Source of the DNA: Purshia tridentata
Lineage: Eukaryota; Streptophyta; Magnoliopsida; Rosales; Rosaceae
Reading direction: 5' to 3'
Assembly: GCA_003254885.1 (NCBI GenBank)
Contig: QANT01002131.1
Span: 61,770-125,769, forward strand
Length of the DNA stretch: 64,000 nt
In this document: in pieces, positions 49,118 to 60,849 of the stretch
Layout: every line of letters begins with the position of its first letter
How positions within the stretch are numbered: position 1 is the first letter of the stretch
Position numbers and translations under genes: made by a program
The notes under the pieces: model-generated
Seen by the model: the letters and a program-made list of their open reading frames with translations, nothing else
The model's database searches: none
What the model was told of the DNA's origin: nothing

Positions 49118-51041
49118 GATGAGTAGTTTTTTAAAAGTTAAAATAAATAAATAAATTTTTTCATTATTTTTGCTTAATTCACATCAAATTATATGAGTTT
49201 ACCTTTTTCATATTTTGGGATCCTATAATTGTAACTATTGTTAAAACTTATACGATAAATATTTAAAAAAAGAATAACCAATAAAGAAAGTGAATACTAA
49301 GAAAAAGTTCTTTCTTTTATAAATTATATGATTTGGAGTTTACAGTTTGAAAATTATAGAAGTATTTTTTGTTATGTATGAATGATTCAACCTATAGACC
49401 TAACATAATCTTAATTAATTACTCTACCAAATCTCACTATTTGAGCTAACTTGAAAGTCTTGAAGTGTATTTTATCATATAGTTATAATTCGTTGTGAGT
49501 TTTTAGTTAGACAAATCTTTCATGAATTTTTTAGACTTAATAATTATTAAGCAAAAGAAATTTATAATTTAAACAAACAGATCCTAACGCATTCATGTCC
49601 ACTCCTAAGTATAAGCTTTTTCATGAATGGGGTTGCGTCCAAATAAGCATGGTAACTTAGAATATTATGGTGCATATTTATATATTTTATCTACTTTTAA
49701 TACTACAATAATTAATTTCAATCATTTTATCGTCATGTGCATCATCGAGACCATAAAACAACCCACAAATCCATGGTAATGGATCCTACCGAATTAAGAA
49801 TGAAATGAAGCACATGACAACTAATAAACCGATCTAATTCTTACCAAACCAATCTGGAATGTATGGCAGCTATTGCTTTTTGTCCATGTGACATAAATGT
49901 CCTATATGATATATGTTTAAAACTTTGAGTAAATTGGTTTGAAAATAAAAGTTTTATTCATATATTTAATTTAACATATCACCTAGCTCTTACAGTATAC
50001 AAACCTACCCAATTACTCTTTATTTCCAAGTCAGTTTTGCATGGATAAGTTATACACACCCTGTGTTTAACACCTTGATCATGATGAGGTTGTGGACCAC
50101 TTTTAGTATCAGTGGTACGTGCATAGCTAGCAGACACATTTTCCCTCATGTTGAGGGACCAACTTGAGGACTATGGAGGCCTGAAATGACCATTTTGTTT
50201 TCATGTACATAATTTTCATATATGTTTCAACACTTAACATGGTTCGTATATATTGGAGAAGAAAATTTGATGAAGACCCATTTGTACTTGTACGTTCCAA
50301 TTAATTTAGCCGATCAACCTTATGCAGATGCCATTAATATTCGATCGCATATTGAAAAAATGAATGTGTATATGCACACATGTGATTTATAACCACTACA
50401 ACGTATATGCAAGATAAGTGACAACTTGATCTTTTTCATTGCCCATAAAGAAATAAAAAAGCTCTTGCAAATTGCAATTGTTGATTGATGTTGAGGGACG
50501 ACGAGTCCACTCAAAAGTCTATCTGAGCCACAGAGCCGTATGCGGCATGAGTCGCATGACGTTTCCTAGCTGTACCACTTATCTCTTATCAGTTTAATCA
50601 TTGATTTAATGACCAGATGAAAATTCTATGGTGGGGCAATGAAGATTCAATGGTTGGAAATGTTCTGTTTCTGATTATATTTGGTAACCCATCTTGGGTT
50701 TAACTAGATATTTAGCATATTTTTATATCATTAGGTAAAGTCTGTGGCTCATAAAAAAATCTCAAAAAGTTTGTAGTAAATAATAAACGGTGCCAGTTCG
50801 ATCTGGTCCCTCTTGTCATAACAAAAACGAGTCAGACAGTTTCCTTCTCTCATTCTAACACTATGCTAATACAAGCCTTCATTTTGGACCATTTATGTAC
50901 AAAGCTACAAGAGAGCAGAGACAGAGAGAGAGAAAGAGTCAGAGAGACGGACAGAGAAAGTGAAAGAGAGAGAGAGAGCTGCTGTTAGGTGTTTGAATTC
51001 ATATTTTTTAGTCTGTAGTGGTTTTGGTAATTGTTAGATCG
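49118..51041. other. Intergenic region between EXO1 and SWEET gene
   Basis: AT-rich sequence between divergent genes, with no recognised coding feature. A GA-rich stretch (about 50912-50980) just upstream of the SWEET start probably belongs to its 5' leader. Confidence 0.55.
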
Positions 51042-52477
51042 ATGTTGCCAACTGGGTTATCTTCTGTTTATCAAGGTTGCAGTGCTGCAGCTGGAATTGC
51101 TGGTACCCATCTTAAGTTTGACACTGTATCTGCTTCTGTGCTTCATTTTACATCTTTCATTATATATGTTTGCTTCATTACAGAAAAGACTCAATACCTC
51201 TGATGCAATATAATCATTTTTTACAGATAACTGGCAGTGCCTGATTTCCAAATTGTATTATATTGCCACACATTTTGTTACAAATCTGTTGCTATGTACA
51301 AAGTGGATATATTTTACTTTAATTTTTGTTTTCCCAGAGCACCTTGAAAAATTGGGTTTCTTCACAAATAGTACTGTAGATGAGAGATACATTCTAAGTT
51401 TATAACACCTATTTGTCAAATGCAGGGAATATCTTTGCTTTTGGGTTGTTTGTGTCACCAATGTAAGTTGTTCAAAAAGTTTGAGAAAAAAGGGAGTTTA
51501 TGAAATTTTGCATTTCCCCACTGATTATGAATCTTTTATGTTTTCCAGACCAACATTTAAGAGAATTATCAAAAAAAAGTCAACAGAACAATTCTCTGGA
51601 CTGCCTTACATATATGCTCTTTTGAATTGCTTGATATGCCTTTGGTATGGCATGCCTGTAGTGAAGACTGGTATCATATTGGTGGCTACTGTGAATTCAA
51701 TTGGGGCAGTTTTCCAGTTAACCTATTTGAGCATTTTCATTAAATACGCCGATAGAGAAATTAAGGTAATCATTTCCCGCAAATCTACCTTCACTTCTTA
51801 TTGAAATCCTTTGTACAACTCTGCATGACTTTCTGTTGTTCCTTTAAAATGTTTATTGCAGTTGGGGATGCTGGGATTGTTACTGGTAGTTGCTGCTCTA
51901 ATCGTGTTCATAGTCTTTGTGAGCATAAGGCTTCTAGACTTTGATGAGAGGCAAATCTTCGTCGGATATTTGAGTGTTGTTTCCCTTATCTCAATGTTTG
52001 CTTCGCCGCTGTTTATCATAGTAAGTTCATGTGGAACAATTCTCACTCATATTGATTTCAAACAGTGCAACTGCAATCTCTTCTCACTCATGTGGTTTCA
52101 CATATACCCTTTTGCAGAAATTGGTGATCAAAACAAGGAGTGTTGAATTCATGCCATTTTATCTCTCTCTTTCGACATTCTTGATGAGTCTCTCTTTCTC
52201 TGCATATGGAGTGTTCAAGGATGATCCCTTCCTTTATGTAAGTATCATGTTTCCTGCAGACACAAGCCCAAATTTCAGCAGTTGTATTCTTGCTCTAAGC
52301 AGCAACAACATCCCATTTGTATAACTTGTGTTCATGTTCTTCTAATGGTGTTTTTGGATGTAGGTCCCAAATGGTATTGGAACAATTCTGGCCCTTGTCC
52401 AATTGGCTCTCTACTCCTACTATAGCAGAATATCAGGAGAAGATTCAAGGGAACCATTGATAGTCACATATGTGTGA
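51042..52477 (+). CDS. SWEET2: SWEET2-like sugar transporter
   Basis: Bidirectional sugar uniporter of the MtN3/saliva family. Six exons: 51042-51102, 51426-51462, 51549-51765, 51862-52020, 52118-52237 and 52364-52477, joined to 235 residues. Two MtN3 repeats of three helices are joined by a linker helix. Repeat 1 runs from AAGIAGNIFAFGLFVSP through KSTEQFSGLPYIYALLNCLI; repeat 2 includes VEFMPFYLSLSTFLMS and PNGIGTILALVQLALY. The C terminus EPLIVTYV closely resembles the EPLIVSYV of Arabidopsis SWEET2, a clade I, vacuolar-membrane member. The conserved SPMPTF reads SPIPTF here because the codon split by intron 2 becomes ATA. The start ATG gives MLPTGLSS; an in-frame GTG upstream is not a likely start. 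Substrate is probably glucose-type, by family inference. Confidence 0.95.
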
Positions 52478-53470
52478 ACACATTAAAATCACATGCCAAT
52501 TATTTTGTTTAGAGGAAATGTTGGCAATAACGATTTACACGATGGCTGGAAAGGGCATTGATTTTGTCTAAGTAGAATGTTTGGCCTTAATACTATAACT
52601 TAATAAAATGTTGAAATGAGAAATCAATATCAGATTTTGCAAAACTTTTGTGAAATGGAGCTGATAAGCCTGCAATTCCTTGTACTCTTCAGAGTGGTTT
52701 AGGGTTGCTTGGTTGGTGTACTTGGCATACAAATTGTGATACAATACCATCAACTCAATGAGCTGAACAAAGCTTTTCTCTTATGTGGAGTCATCCAATT
52801 CTTGGTGGTGTTTGGTTTTTGTGTTCATTTTTGGAAAGTTATAGATTCTGTATTATAATTTATGTGTGAATATGCAAAAAGTGAAAAAAAGAAAGATAAA
52901 AACTTACAACCTCTCCTCGGCGTGAGGGCAGGAGCTGCGAGAGATTCGAACTTGAGCTATCCTCTGGAATACATGAATGGAGACTGTCATGCTAACCTCA
53001 CAAACGTTACAAAGGTTATAGAGATAACCTTATATAAACCTTCATAAAAATAGGATTAGACTGCCCTCATACACAATATGCATAAAACACAAATAATACA
53101 TATTTCTTTACTCTCCAATCAATCTCCCCTCCAGATAAAAAAAAAAAAAACCAGAGTAAAAAAGCATTACTTTCACTTAGTATTGTGTCAATGTACAAGT
53201 CATCAAGAGGTAATATGAGAACCTCTAATTTCGAAGGCCTTGATAGAATGGTAGCAATCAAAATCCAAACATTCTCTGCAATATACCATTGATTAGCTAT
53301 ATTTATTTAAATTTTAAATTGTAAAAAGACAAAAATAAAAATAATGGCTGTAGAATTATCCATTGTGAATCTAAATTCGATCCCCCTCTTCCAACTAAAA
53401 TAAAAAATTTAAAAAATAAATTAAAATAAGGGAGCCATGAATTTGAGCAAGTCTTTGTCTTGTAATTTAG
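52478..53470. other. Intergenic region with possible tRNA-derived SINE remnant
   Basis: Between the SWEET and eL42 genes. At about 52905-53050, read on the minus strand, there is an AAGTTCGAATCTC motif like a pol III B box, preceded by a GGTTAGCATGACAG stretch at roughly A-box distance. This suggests a SINE fragment but no clear ends or target duplication were found. The rest is AT-rich. Confidence 0.35.
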
Positions 53471-53481
53471 CTGCATATTAG

Positions 53482-53593
53482 TGGGCCAGAAATTTACAGG
53501 CTGAGCCCAACTTCAGTATTTCACTAGAGAGCCCACCGTAAGCCCACACCATCAAGTATAAAATTGGACGCATACTGATCCCTCTAGGGTTTT
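53482..53593 (+). promoter_or_regulatory. Site II plus telo-box promoter of eL42
   Basis: TGGGCC at 53482-53487 and AGCCCA (TGGGCT inverted) at 53504-53509, 53530-53535 and 53541-53546 are site II elements. CTAGGGTTTT at 53584-53593 is a telo-box. This combination is characteristic of plant ribosomal protein promoters, and the spacing to the start codon (about 60-170 bases) fits. Confidence 0.75.
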
Positions 53594-53654
53594 TTCTACT
53601 ATACAGGTCGCGTTTTTGCTTATTCATTTCCATATCGAAGCCGCAGCCTTCACC

Positions 53655-54596
<942 letters not shown>

Positions 54597-55720
54597 ATGT
54601 TGTTCTGGTTGTATTCTTATGTTTCTTTGCTATATCCTGTTGGAGCTTTTGAGCAAAATATGGGAAATTTATTTAAGTTTTTGTTAGTTTTATGTTAATG
54701 ATCAAGGTGTTTGTGACACTTTTTTTCTGCTATGAATTGAGAATTGAGATTAGAGCACTAATACAGTGTGCATCTTTGGCACTAATGTTTTGTTTCAATG
54801 TTCATCTTAAGCAGTAGCGTTATTGTTTCAATTTAATTTGTTTGTTTCAGATGGTTATTCACACTTGCCTGCTTGTGCTGTAAACTCAAGTCATTCTACA
54901 TTTAGTAGGGTTGGGAATTTTCATTTGATTAGCCAATTCAAAACGAACTTCTCTACACTGAGCATAGGTCTCCTCCTAACCTATTAAACAAGCGTTTTTC
55001 GTTTAGAGTACATAAATTTTTTTAAAAAAATAATCAAAGTTCTTTTTATAAATATATTTGGAAGTGCTTACTGATGGAGCCCTTGCCAGGTGTTTCACCA
55101 AATAAAAACAAAAGTGTTTTAAAAGTGCTTTAACCCTTCTCAAAACACTATTAAACAAGTCCTGCGTTTTCGCGTGCAAAAATTATCTTTAATAGAAAAG
55201 ACTCTTATTCAACGTAAAACTTTGTTTTTGGTTGGCCAAAGCCTAAAGGTGCCTGAGAAAACTTAAATTTACAATAAAACAGCACAATTTCACTTGGACT
55301 GATTAGTGCTAAATTTATATGGAGCATTCGTAGAAAGTAAAAATGAAAATTTGGGCTCTTTTTTTGCAATTGCCCAAAGCCCATGGGTCAAAAACTGAGA
55401 ACGACTGACATACCGAGAACTGAAAAGAAGAGAGGGTAAGAAAGTAATTTAACAAATAAAGAAAAAAGGAAGCCAGAGATAAATTAAAATTTTATAAATA
55501 TCTTCCTCTGGCCGCTGTAAATATCGCGCAAAGTCTACGCGTAAAGAGCTGTAGATATCGAAAAACCCTAGTCATCCCCTACCTCTATCTAAACACCTCT
55601 TCTTTCTCTTCTCACAGACTCGCACTCTAAACCCTCTCTCTCTTGCTCTTATAGCCAGCCACACCATTCTCGAGAGGGGCTCCAAGCCCTCTCTCTCTCT
55701 CTCTCTCTCGCTCTCGCTCT
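54597..55720. other. Intergenic region between eL42 and the GTE gene
   Basis: Holds the eL42 3' UTR, a MITE-like copy (about 54976-55163) and the GTE promoter. AAACCCTA at 55563-55570 is a telo-box. A CT repeat at about 55687-55718 lies in the GTE 5' leader. Confidence 0.55.
54976..55163. mobile_element. MITE-like element, diverged copy 2
   Basis: Related to the element at 60270-60562: the internal stretch GGAAGTGCTTACTGATGG ... GCCAGGTGTTTCACC aligns with GAAGTGCTTCTTGATGA ... GTCAGGTGCTTCTC there. Ends read CCTATTAAACAAGCG and, inverted, GGACTTGTTTAATAG, which are weakly complementary. No coding capacity. Confidence 0.45.
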
Positions 55721-56315
55721 ATGACTCGCGCCGATCAATTTGCCCGTGAATTCTCTCCCTCGGCTTCAATTTCGGTAGGTTCTTCTTCCACCCCTGACTG
55801 CATGATCTTCTCTTTTGCGTTTTCATGGTTTTAGTAGTCGTATTAGTCTGGTTTTTTCTCTCTTGTTACTTTCAGGCTTTAGAGTTTTTCTTTTTGTTGA
55901 ATCTCTAATTCTTTTTCCTTCTAAACTATGTCGTATCTGGGACCTAACTAAATCTATTTTGTAAAGGGCATAGTTATGGTACTTGGGTAGTTCAGAAAAT
56001 CAACCTTAATTAGTTGGGTATGTTGCTTGGTCGATTAGTTATTCAATTTCTCCAAATCCTTTTTTTTTAATTTCGCAGATACCACTCGATTATAATTGTC
56101 CTACTTTAATAGTTGAATTGAAGGTGTATGAGTAATAATTATGTTTTTTAAAAAATAGATAGCGGGCTATCCCTATATTAGGCATATCTTTTTTTTTTTC
56201 AGTACCAGGTAGTACACTAGTTCTCCGTTCATAAAACTTATGTGTTGCTTATTTTCTTCAAATTTGTGTGCAGATGGGTGAGTTTGTGCAGGGCTATCTC
56301 ACGGGAGAGCTCTGA
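55721..56315 (+). CDS. Intron-spanning upstream ORF of the GTE gene
   Basis: ATG at 55721 opens an ORF of 18 codons to a donor at 55775. The next exon begins at 56274, again with an in-frame ATG (MGEFVQGYLTGEL), and stops at 56313-56315, 97 bases before the main start. The joined peptide would be 31 residues; if the intron is differently used, the second ATG still gives a 13-residue peptide. Whether it is translated is unknown. Confidence 0.45.
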
Positions 56316-56412
56316 TTCTCTCAGTGTTATTACTTATTAGGAGGCCATACAAATTTTGGCTTAGGACTTGAAAATTCAGGCTGTTTTCAACTCCAATTCA
56401 CGCTTCCCTACT

Positions 56413-59400
56413 ATGATTGCCACCGAGACCATGTTATCGAGCAACAAACTGAAGATTAAACTTGCCTGCAGAAGAATAGAAGCTGTTCCTGGAAAAAGAA
56501 TAGAAGCTGAATCTGGGAAACGCTCTTTTGATTTCGGCCACCAAGTGTCACTCAGTGACGCCTCTTCAATGGCGAAATATACTGCCTCAGGTGCTAAGAA
56601 GCGTGGACCCTCAGAGGTTGTTGAGGGTCCGAAAGAGAAGAAGCTGAAGATGGATCGTAGTGTGAAGGTGCAGTGTTCGACAATTCTGAAAACATTGATG
56701 ACTCATAAGGATGGTTGGCCTTTCAACCAACCAGTTGATCCTGCGGCTCTAAACATTCCTGATTATTTTTGTATCGTCTCTCATCCCATGGATTTGGGCA
56801 CGGTAAAATCAAAGCTGGAAAAAAATATGTACTCCGGCCCTGAAGAGTTTGCAGCTGATGTCAGACTGACATTTTCTAATGCCATGCTGTACAATCCTGC
56901 TGGAAATATTTTTCATCAGATGGCAAAAAACCTAAATAAGAGTTTTGAGATGAGATGGAGAAGTTTAGATGAGAAATGGAATCATGGAAGCTCAAAAGTT
57001 GAACTGGGGAAATCTTCAAGTGGGCAAATTAAGAAAATAACTTATACAAGACAGGATCCCTGTAAAACTCCTCTTTTGCATGATATGTCAGTCACCAAGA
57101 GGTCAATCTCGTGCAAAGAGAAGGTCAGATGCCCTTTTGGTGCAAGTGATCATAGGGTAAGTGATAGACATGAAATTGTGATTTGCTGTTGCTTACAAAA
57201 ATTTATACTAGATTAGATTACTCACCAAAGAATATGTATTACTAGATTGGTGTAAAAACCTAAAATTTGCAATTCTCATGTGCCTTGTGTATTCAATTAG
57301 TTTTCTTCCCGTCAGTTATTATATGGTGGCTTTAATGATCTATACACGTTTGATTTTTTAGATTATTTAGTTACTTATGCGATTCCTGCTGTCTGATTTG
57401 TAGGCAGAACCTGCTAAAACAGCGCAGAACGGTCCTCACAAATTGTTAGGGAAGAACTCCAATAGAGGTGTGCAGTGGCAGACTATAATTTTATTCTTTA
57501 TTTCTATTTATAGGAGCTAATTGAGAGTGTCATATAGGCACTGATAGTGGCAGTAGACAAGCTTCTGACTCTATGGATGCAAAGCCGCCATCAAGCCTGG
57601 TTGGCAGCAAATGTGCTACTTGTGGCAACATTGCTTGTCGATGCAACCCTTTTAGTGACTCAAACCATCTGTCCTCAAGTATTTAGCTGATCTTTTCATC
57701 TTTCTGCCACTTTTCCTGCTATATAGTATCTAACTGACCATTGGATTTTTTTCTCTTTTCTGGTTCAGGGTCTTCATGCATATCTTCTGAAGGGTCATTG
57801 GGAAGAGATCATCATTTGCCTAATGCCAATGTAACCAGACTGGTATGTATGGCAATATTTCAGTTGATGTTCTTGAGAGTTGCTGTTTGAACTTCTATGT
57901 TACATAACAGATAATTGGAACTTTTTGTTCAATTCTAGGATTGTCAAGCAACAAGCTTGTCAACATCTCAGATGACCAAGTCAGATCCAGAGTCTGATGG
58001 TGAGACAACTTGATAATTTATAATGTATGATATTTAACCAGTTATTTTTTAGTGATCTGAGTACTGGAATGGTATTGGAAATTATGTAAAGGGGCAGTAA
58101 GTGCTCTGGATGATGAAAACGTATGCCTCAGTTCTCAGCTTACAACTCCAGTCTCGGATGCTGCTTCTGGTGAAGGTCAGTTTATTCACTAGCAAGCCTA
58201 AATTAAGATTAACCTTTGGCCATCCAACTTGGCATGTTAGGACTTATTAAATAATTTTTCTTAATTCTTATTAATTTATTTTAGGATGGAGAACTTCTCT
58301 CTTTGATGTTCAACTATCACCAAAAAAGGCTCTCCGTGCTGCAATGCTAAAGAGCCGCTTTGCAGACACTATCTTGAAAGCTCAACAGAAAACACTCCTA
58401 GAGCATGTAAGGCTTCTTTTTTTCTTCTTTAATTTTTTTGGAAGAAAATTCATGCAAGGCTTGTTGGATGCTGAGTGAGGGTATTTGTGTAATTTCGAAA
58501 ATTTCTGCTTTAAAAAAAAAATGCAAAATTGATTTTGTTCCCTCCTTGTATCCAGGGTGATAGAAGTGATCCAGTGAAGATGCAACAGGAAAGGGCAAGA
58601 TTGGAGAGGAGGCAGCGTGAAGGTAGATACATACATGTTTTATGCTGAAAATAACTTAATTTTTTTTAATAGTGAATAGCATAATTTTCTTTCTTCCTTT
58701 GATTTCCTCCTTCATTTTGGTCTGGTAGATGCTTTAGTAGTTAATAATGCAGGCCGTGGTTATGCTATATTAGATTCAATTCATGCTCTTCCGTCACCTA
58801 CTAATGTCCATACTGGGCAAGTGATTGCTTTTAATCGTTTCTTGGTGTCAAAGTACATAGATCTTGATGCTGAAGTTGATTGTAGTTTATTGATTATATT
58901 CATTAAAGCATTACACTGCATGAGCCATCAATAAAAATATCTTGTTAAATCATTTGTATATATTCTCTCTCTCTCTCCCCCTCAATTTTCTCCGAGCTGC
59001 CACTCATTTTCATTTTGATTGATGATCATAAATTTACCATATTACAGAGAAGGCAAGGATTGAAGCTGAAATAAGAGCTGCTGAAGCTGCCTCACGAATG
59101 AGGGCTGAGATTGAGTTGAAGCAACAACGGGAGAGAGAAAGAGAAGAAGCTCGAATTGCACTTGAGAAGGTTTGCCTCTGTTCTATTGTATTTACAACTT
59201 CATGTATGGATGGTATCTCTGTGGTCTTAAATTGATGCTTAACCTCGTCCAGATGGAGAGAACCGTTGAGATCGACCCAAACTTGGAGATTCTAATGGAA
59301 CTTGAAAGGTTAACTGGGTACTCACCGTCCATTCATCTTCTCAACTATGATCGTCATTCTGGGGGAGTTCACCTCAGATCACCACTGGAGCAGCTAGGTT

Positions 59401-59483
59401 TATTTATAAAGGCTGAATATTCAGGAGACGAGGATGATGAATCAATTCTGAATGGGGATGGGGAGGAAGGGGAGATTTTTTGA
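56413..59483 (+). CDS. Bromodomain transcription factor, GTE12-like (plant BET group)
   Basis: Chromatin reader that binds acetyl-lysine. Ten coding exons: 56413-57156, 57404-57467, 57538-57678, 57769-57842, 57939-57999, 58092-58175, 58285-58406, 58556-58622, 59048-59169 and 59253-59483, about 569 residues. I chose the ATG at 56413 (MIATETML); the in-frame codon further up is TTG. The bromodomain spans about residues 83-180, with GWPFNQPVDP (WPF-type shelf), the IPDYF block and AMLYNPAGN carrying the acetyl-lysine-binding Asn. A nuclear-type basic cluster (PKEKKLKM) precedes it. The middle carries CATCGNIACRC. The C-terminal part has KALRAAMLKSRFADTILKAQ, then a long charged coiled coil (ERARLERRQRE to EEARIALEK) and an acidic tail, as in GTE8-12 proteins. 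An upstream ORF lies in the 5' leader. Confidence 0.93.
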
Positions 59484-60849
59484 TACAAGTTGGTTCCAGA
59501 CTTCGAGTCTTGTTATTATTGGTATGTGTTCTTTTTTTCCAACTCGGGGTGGTTTTGTACGTACCGAGTGTCTAAAGAGGGAAAAGGGGCCATTGTAAAT
59601 GAATTGTTTTTGGTAGTGGACTTTTAGTGGACTAGTATTTTATAGATAATATACGGGTTTTGTTAAAGAACCAAAAGGAGATTGTCGTCTTCACTTTCTC
59701 ATATTCTTCTTCCTCTTCCCTTCTTCTGTCTACGGTACTTAACCAACCATTTTAAAGTGTTTTTCATAAGGAGCCGTGTTATCTCTTAGCTTATTAATTT
59801 GAAATTTTATTTAGCTCTTACTTTAAGAAATGGTGAATTAAGTTGGTGGTATGTTCCCCATTCCCTTCTGGTGGGTATATAGTCATGAACCTGAGATACA
59901 AATCAATAATACAATCTTTCAGGTAAATGCAGCTCAATATCTTGTCCTGTAATTGGTAAGCCAAAGAAAATAAATTTACTGGTACGTAAATGTTTATAAG
60001 CTAGATTTTGCGTGCAACTGAGCCTCAGTAATGATTCAGGGTTGGCTTGTTTCGGTTGCTAACTAGGGTTGGTTAAATGATCAAATTGAATTGAATTTGA
60101 CTGCCATTTTCAAATTCGAATTGGGACAGGTTCAATCCAATCTTTATCCTGTGAATAATTTTGAGTTGAAGAATCACATTACTTGTTACTCAAAACATGA
60201 AAAAAAAAAAAAACTAATTTACATAGGACACTTAGACGGGTTAAGTGAACTGCATGAGTAGGTGCAATAAGGACCTATTTGGTAATTCTCTTAAAAACGT
60301 TTTTATTTAATAGCGCTTTTGTTAGAAGCGATTCTGTAAAGAACCACATACAAATTTTTATAAAAATTTTATGTGGTTCATGCAAAAATATTTGAAGTGC
60401 TTCTTGATGAAAACACTTGTCAGGTGCTTCTCAAAAAATTCCTTAAAAGCGCTTTTATAACCCAAAAACACTTATATATATTTCTGCCAAATGCTACCAA
60501 AAACGCTTTTACTAATCTAAAAGCGTTTTTGACAGTTCTAAAAGCACTGCCAAACGAGCCCTAACTTAATGTGCAGACTTATACAGTTAATACTACTCTT
60601 TACTATTAGGATCTAATTGAGATGAAAATATCCTTCAAGATGCAAGCAGAACAATTTGTAGCAAGTAAACAACTCATATATCCATTGTACATTAACATCT
60701 TGAAATTTGAGGGAAAGTCTAAATCTCTAATTGTCAACCACATGATGGGCAAAGGGAGCAAAATTAGCCAGAGGTCTCTCGCATCTAGAGTATATAGAAT
60801 GCTGTTGCATTGAGAAAGCATCAAGCACTAGCAAACAACACTATTCAGA
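59484..60849. other. Convergent intergenic region with MITE
   Basis: 3' ends of the GTE gene (plus) and eIF4E (minus). It contains the MITE-like element at 60270-60562. No additional gene seen. Confidence 0.6.
60270..60562. mobile_element. MITE-like element, copy 1 (about 290 bp)
   Basis: Ends AGGACCTATTTGG and, inverted, AGGGCTCGTTTGG form imperfect terminal inverted repeats (16 of 24 positions match). Internally there are AAAAGCGCTTTT-like motifs repeated in both orientations and a near-perfect hairpin at 60341-60379 (GAACCACAT ... ATGTGGTTC). No clean target duplication, no ORF. The style fits a non-autonomous hAT-like element; superfamily is inference. Confidence 0.6.
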
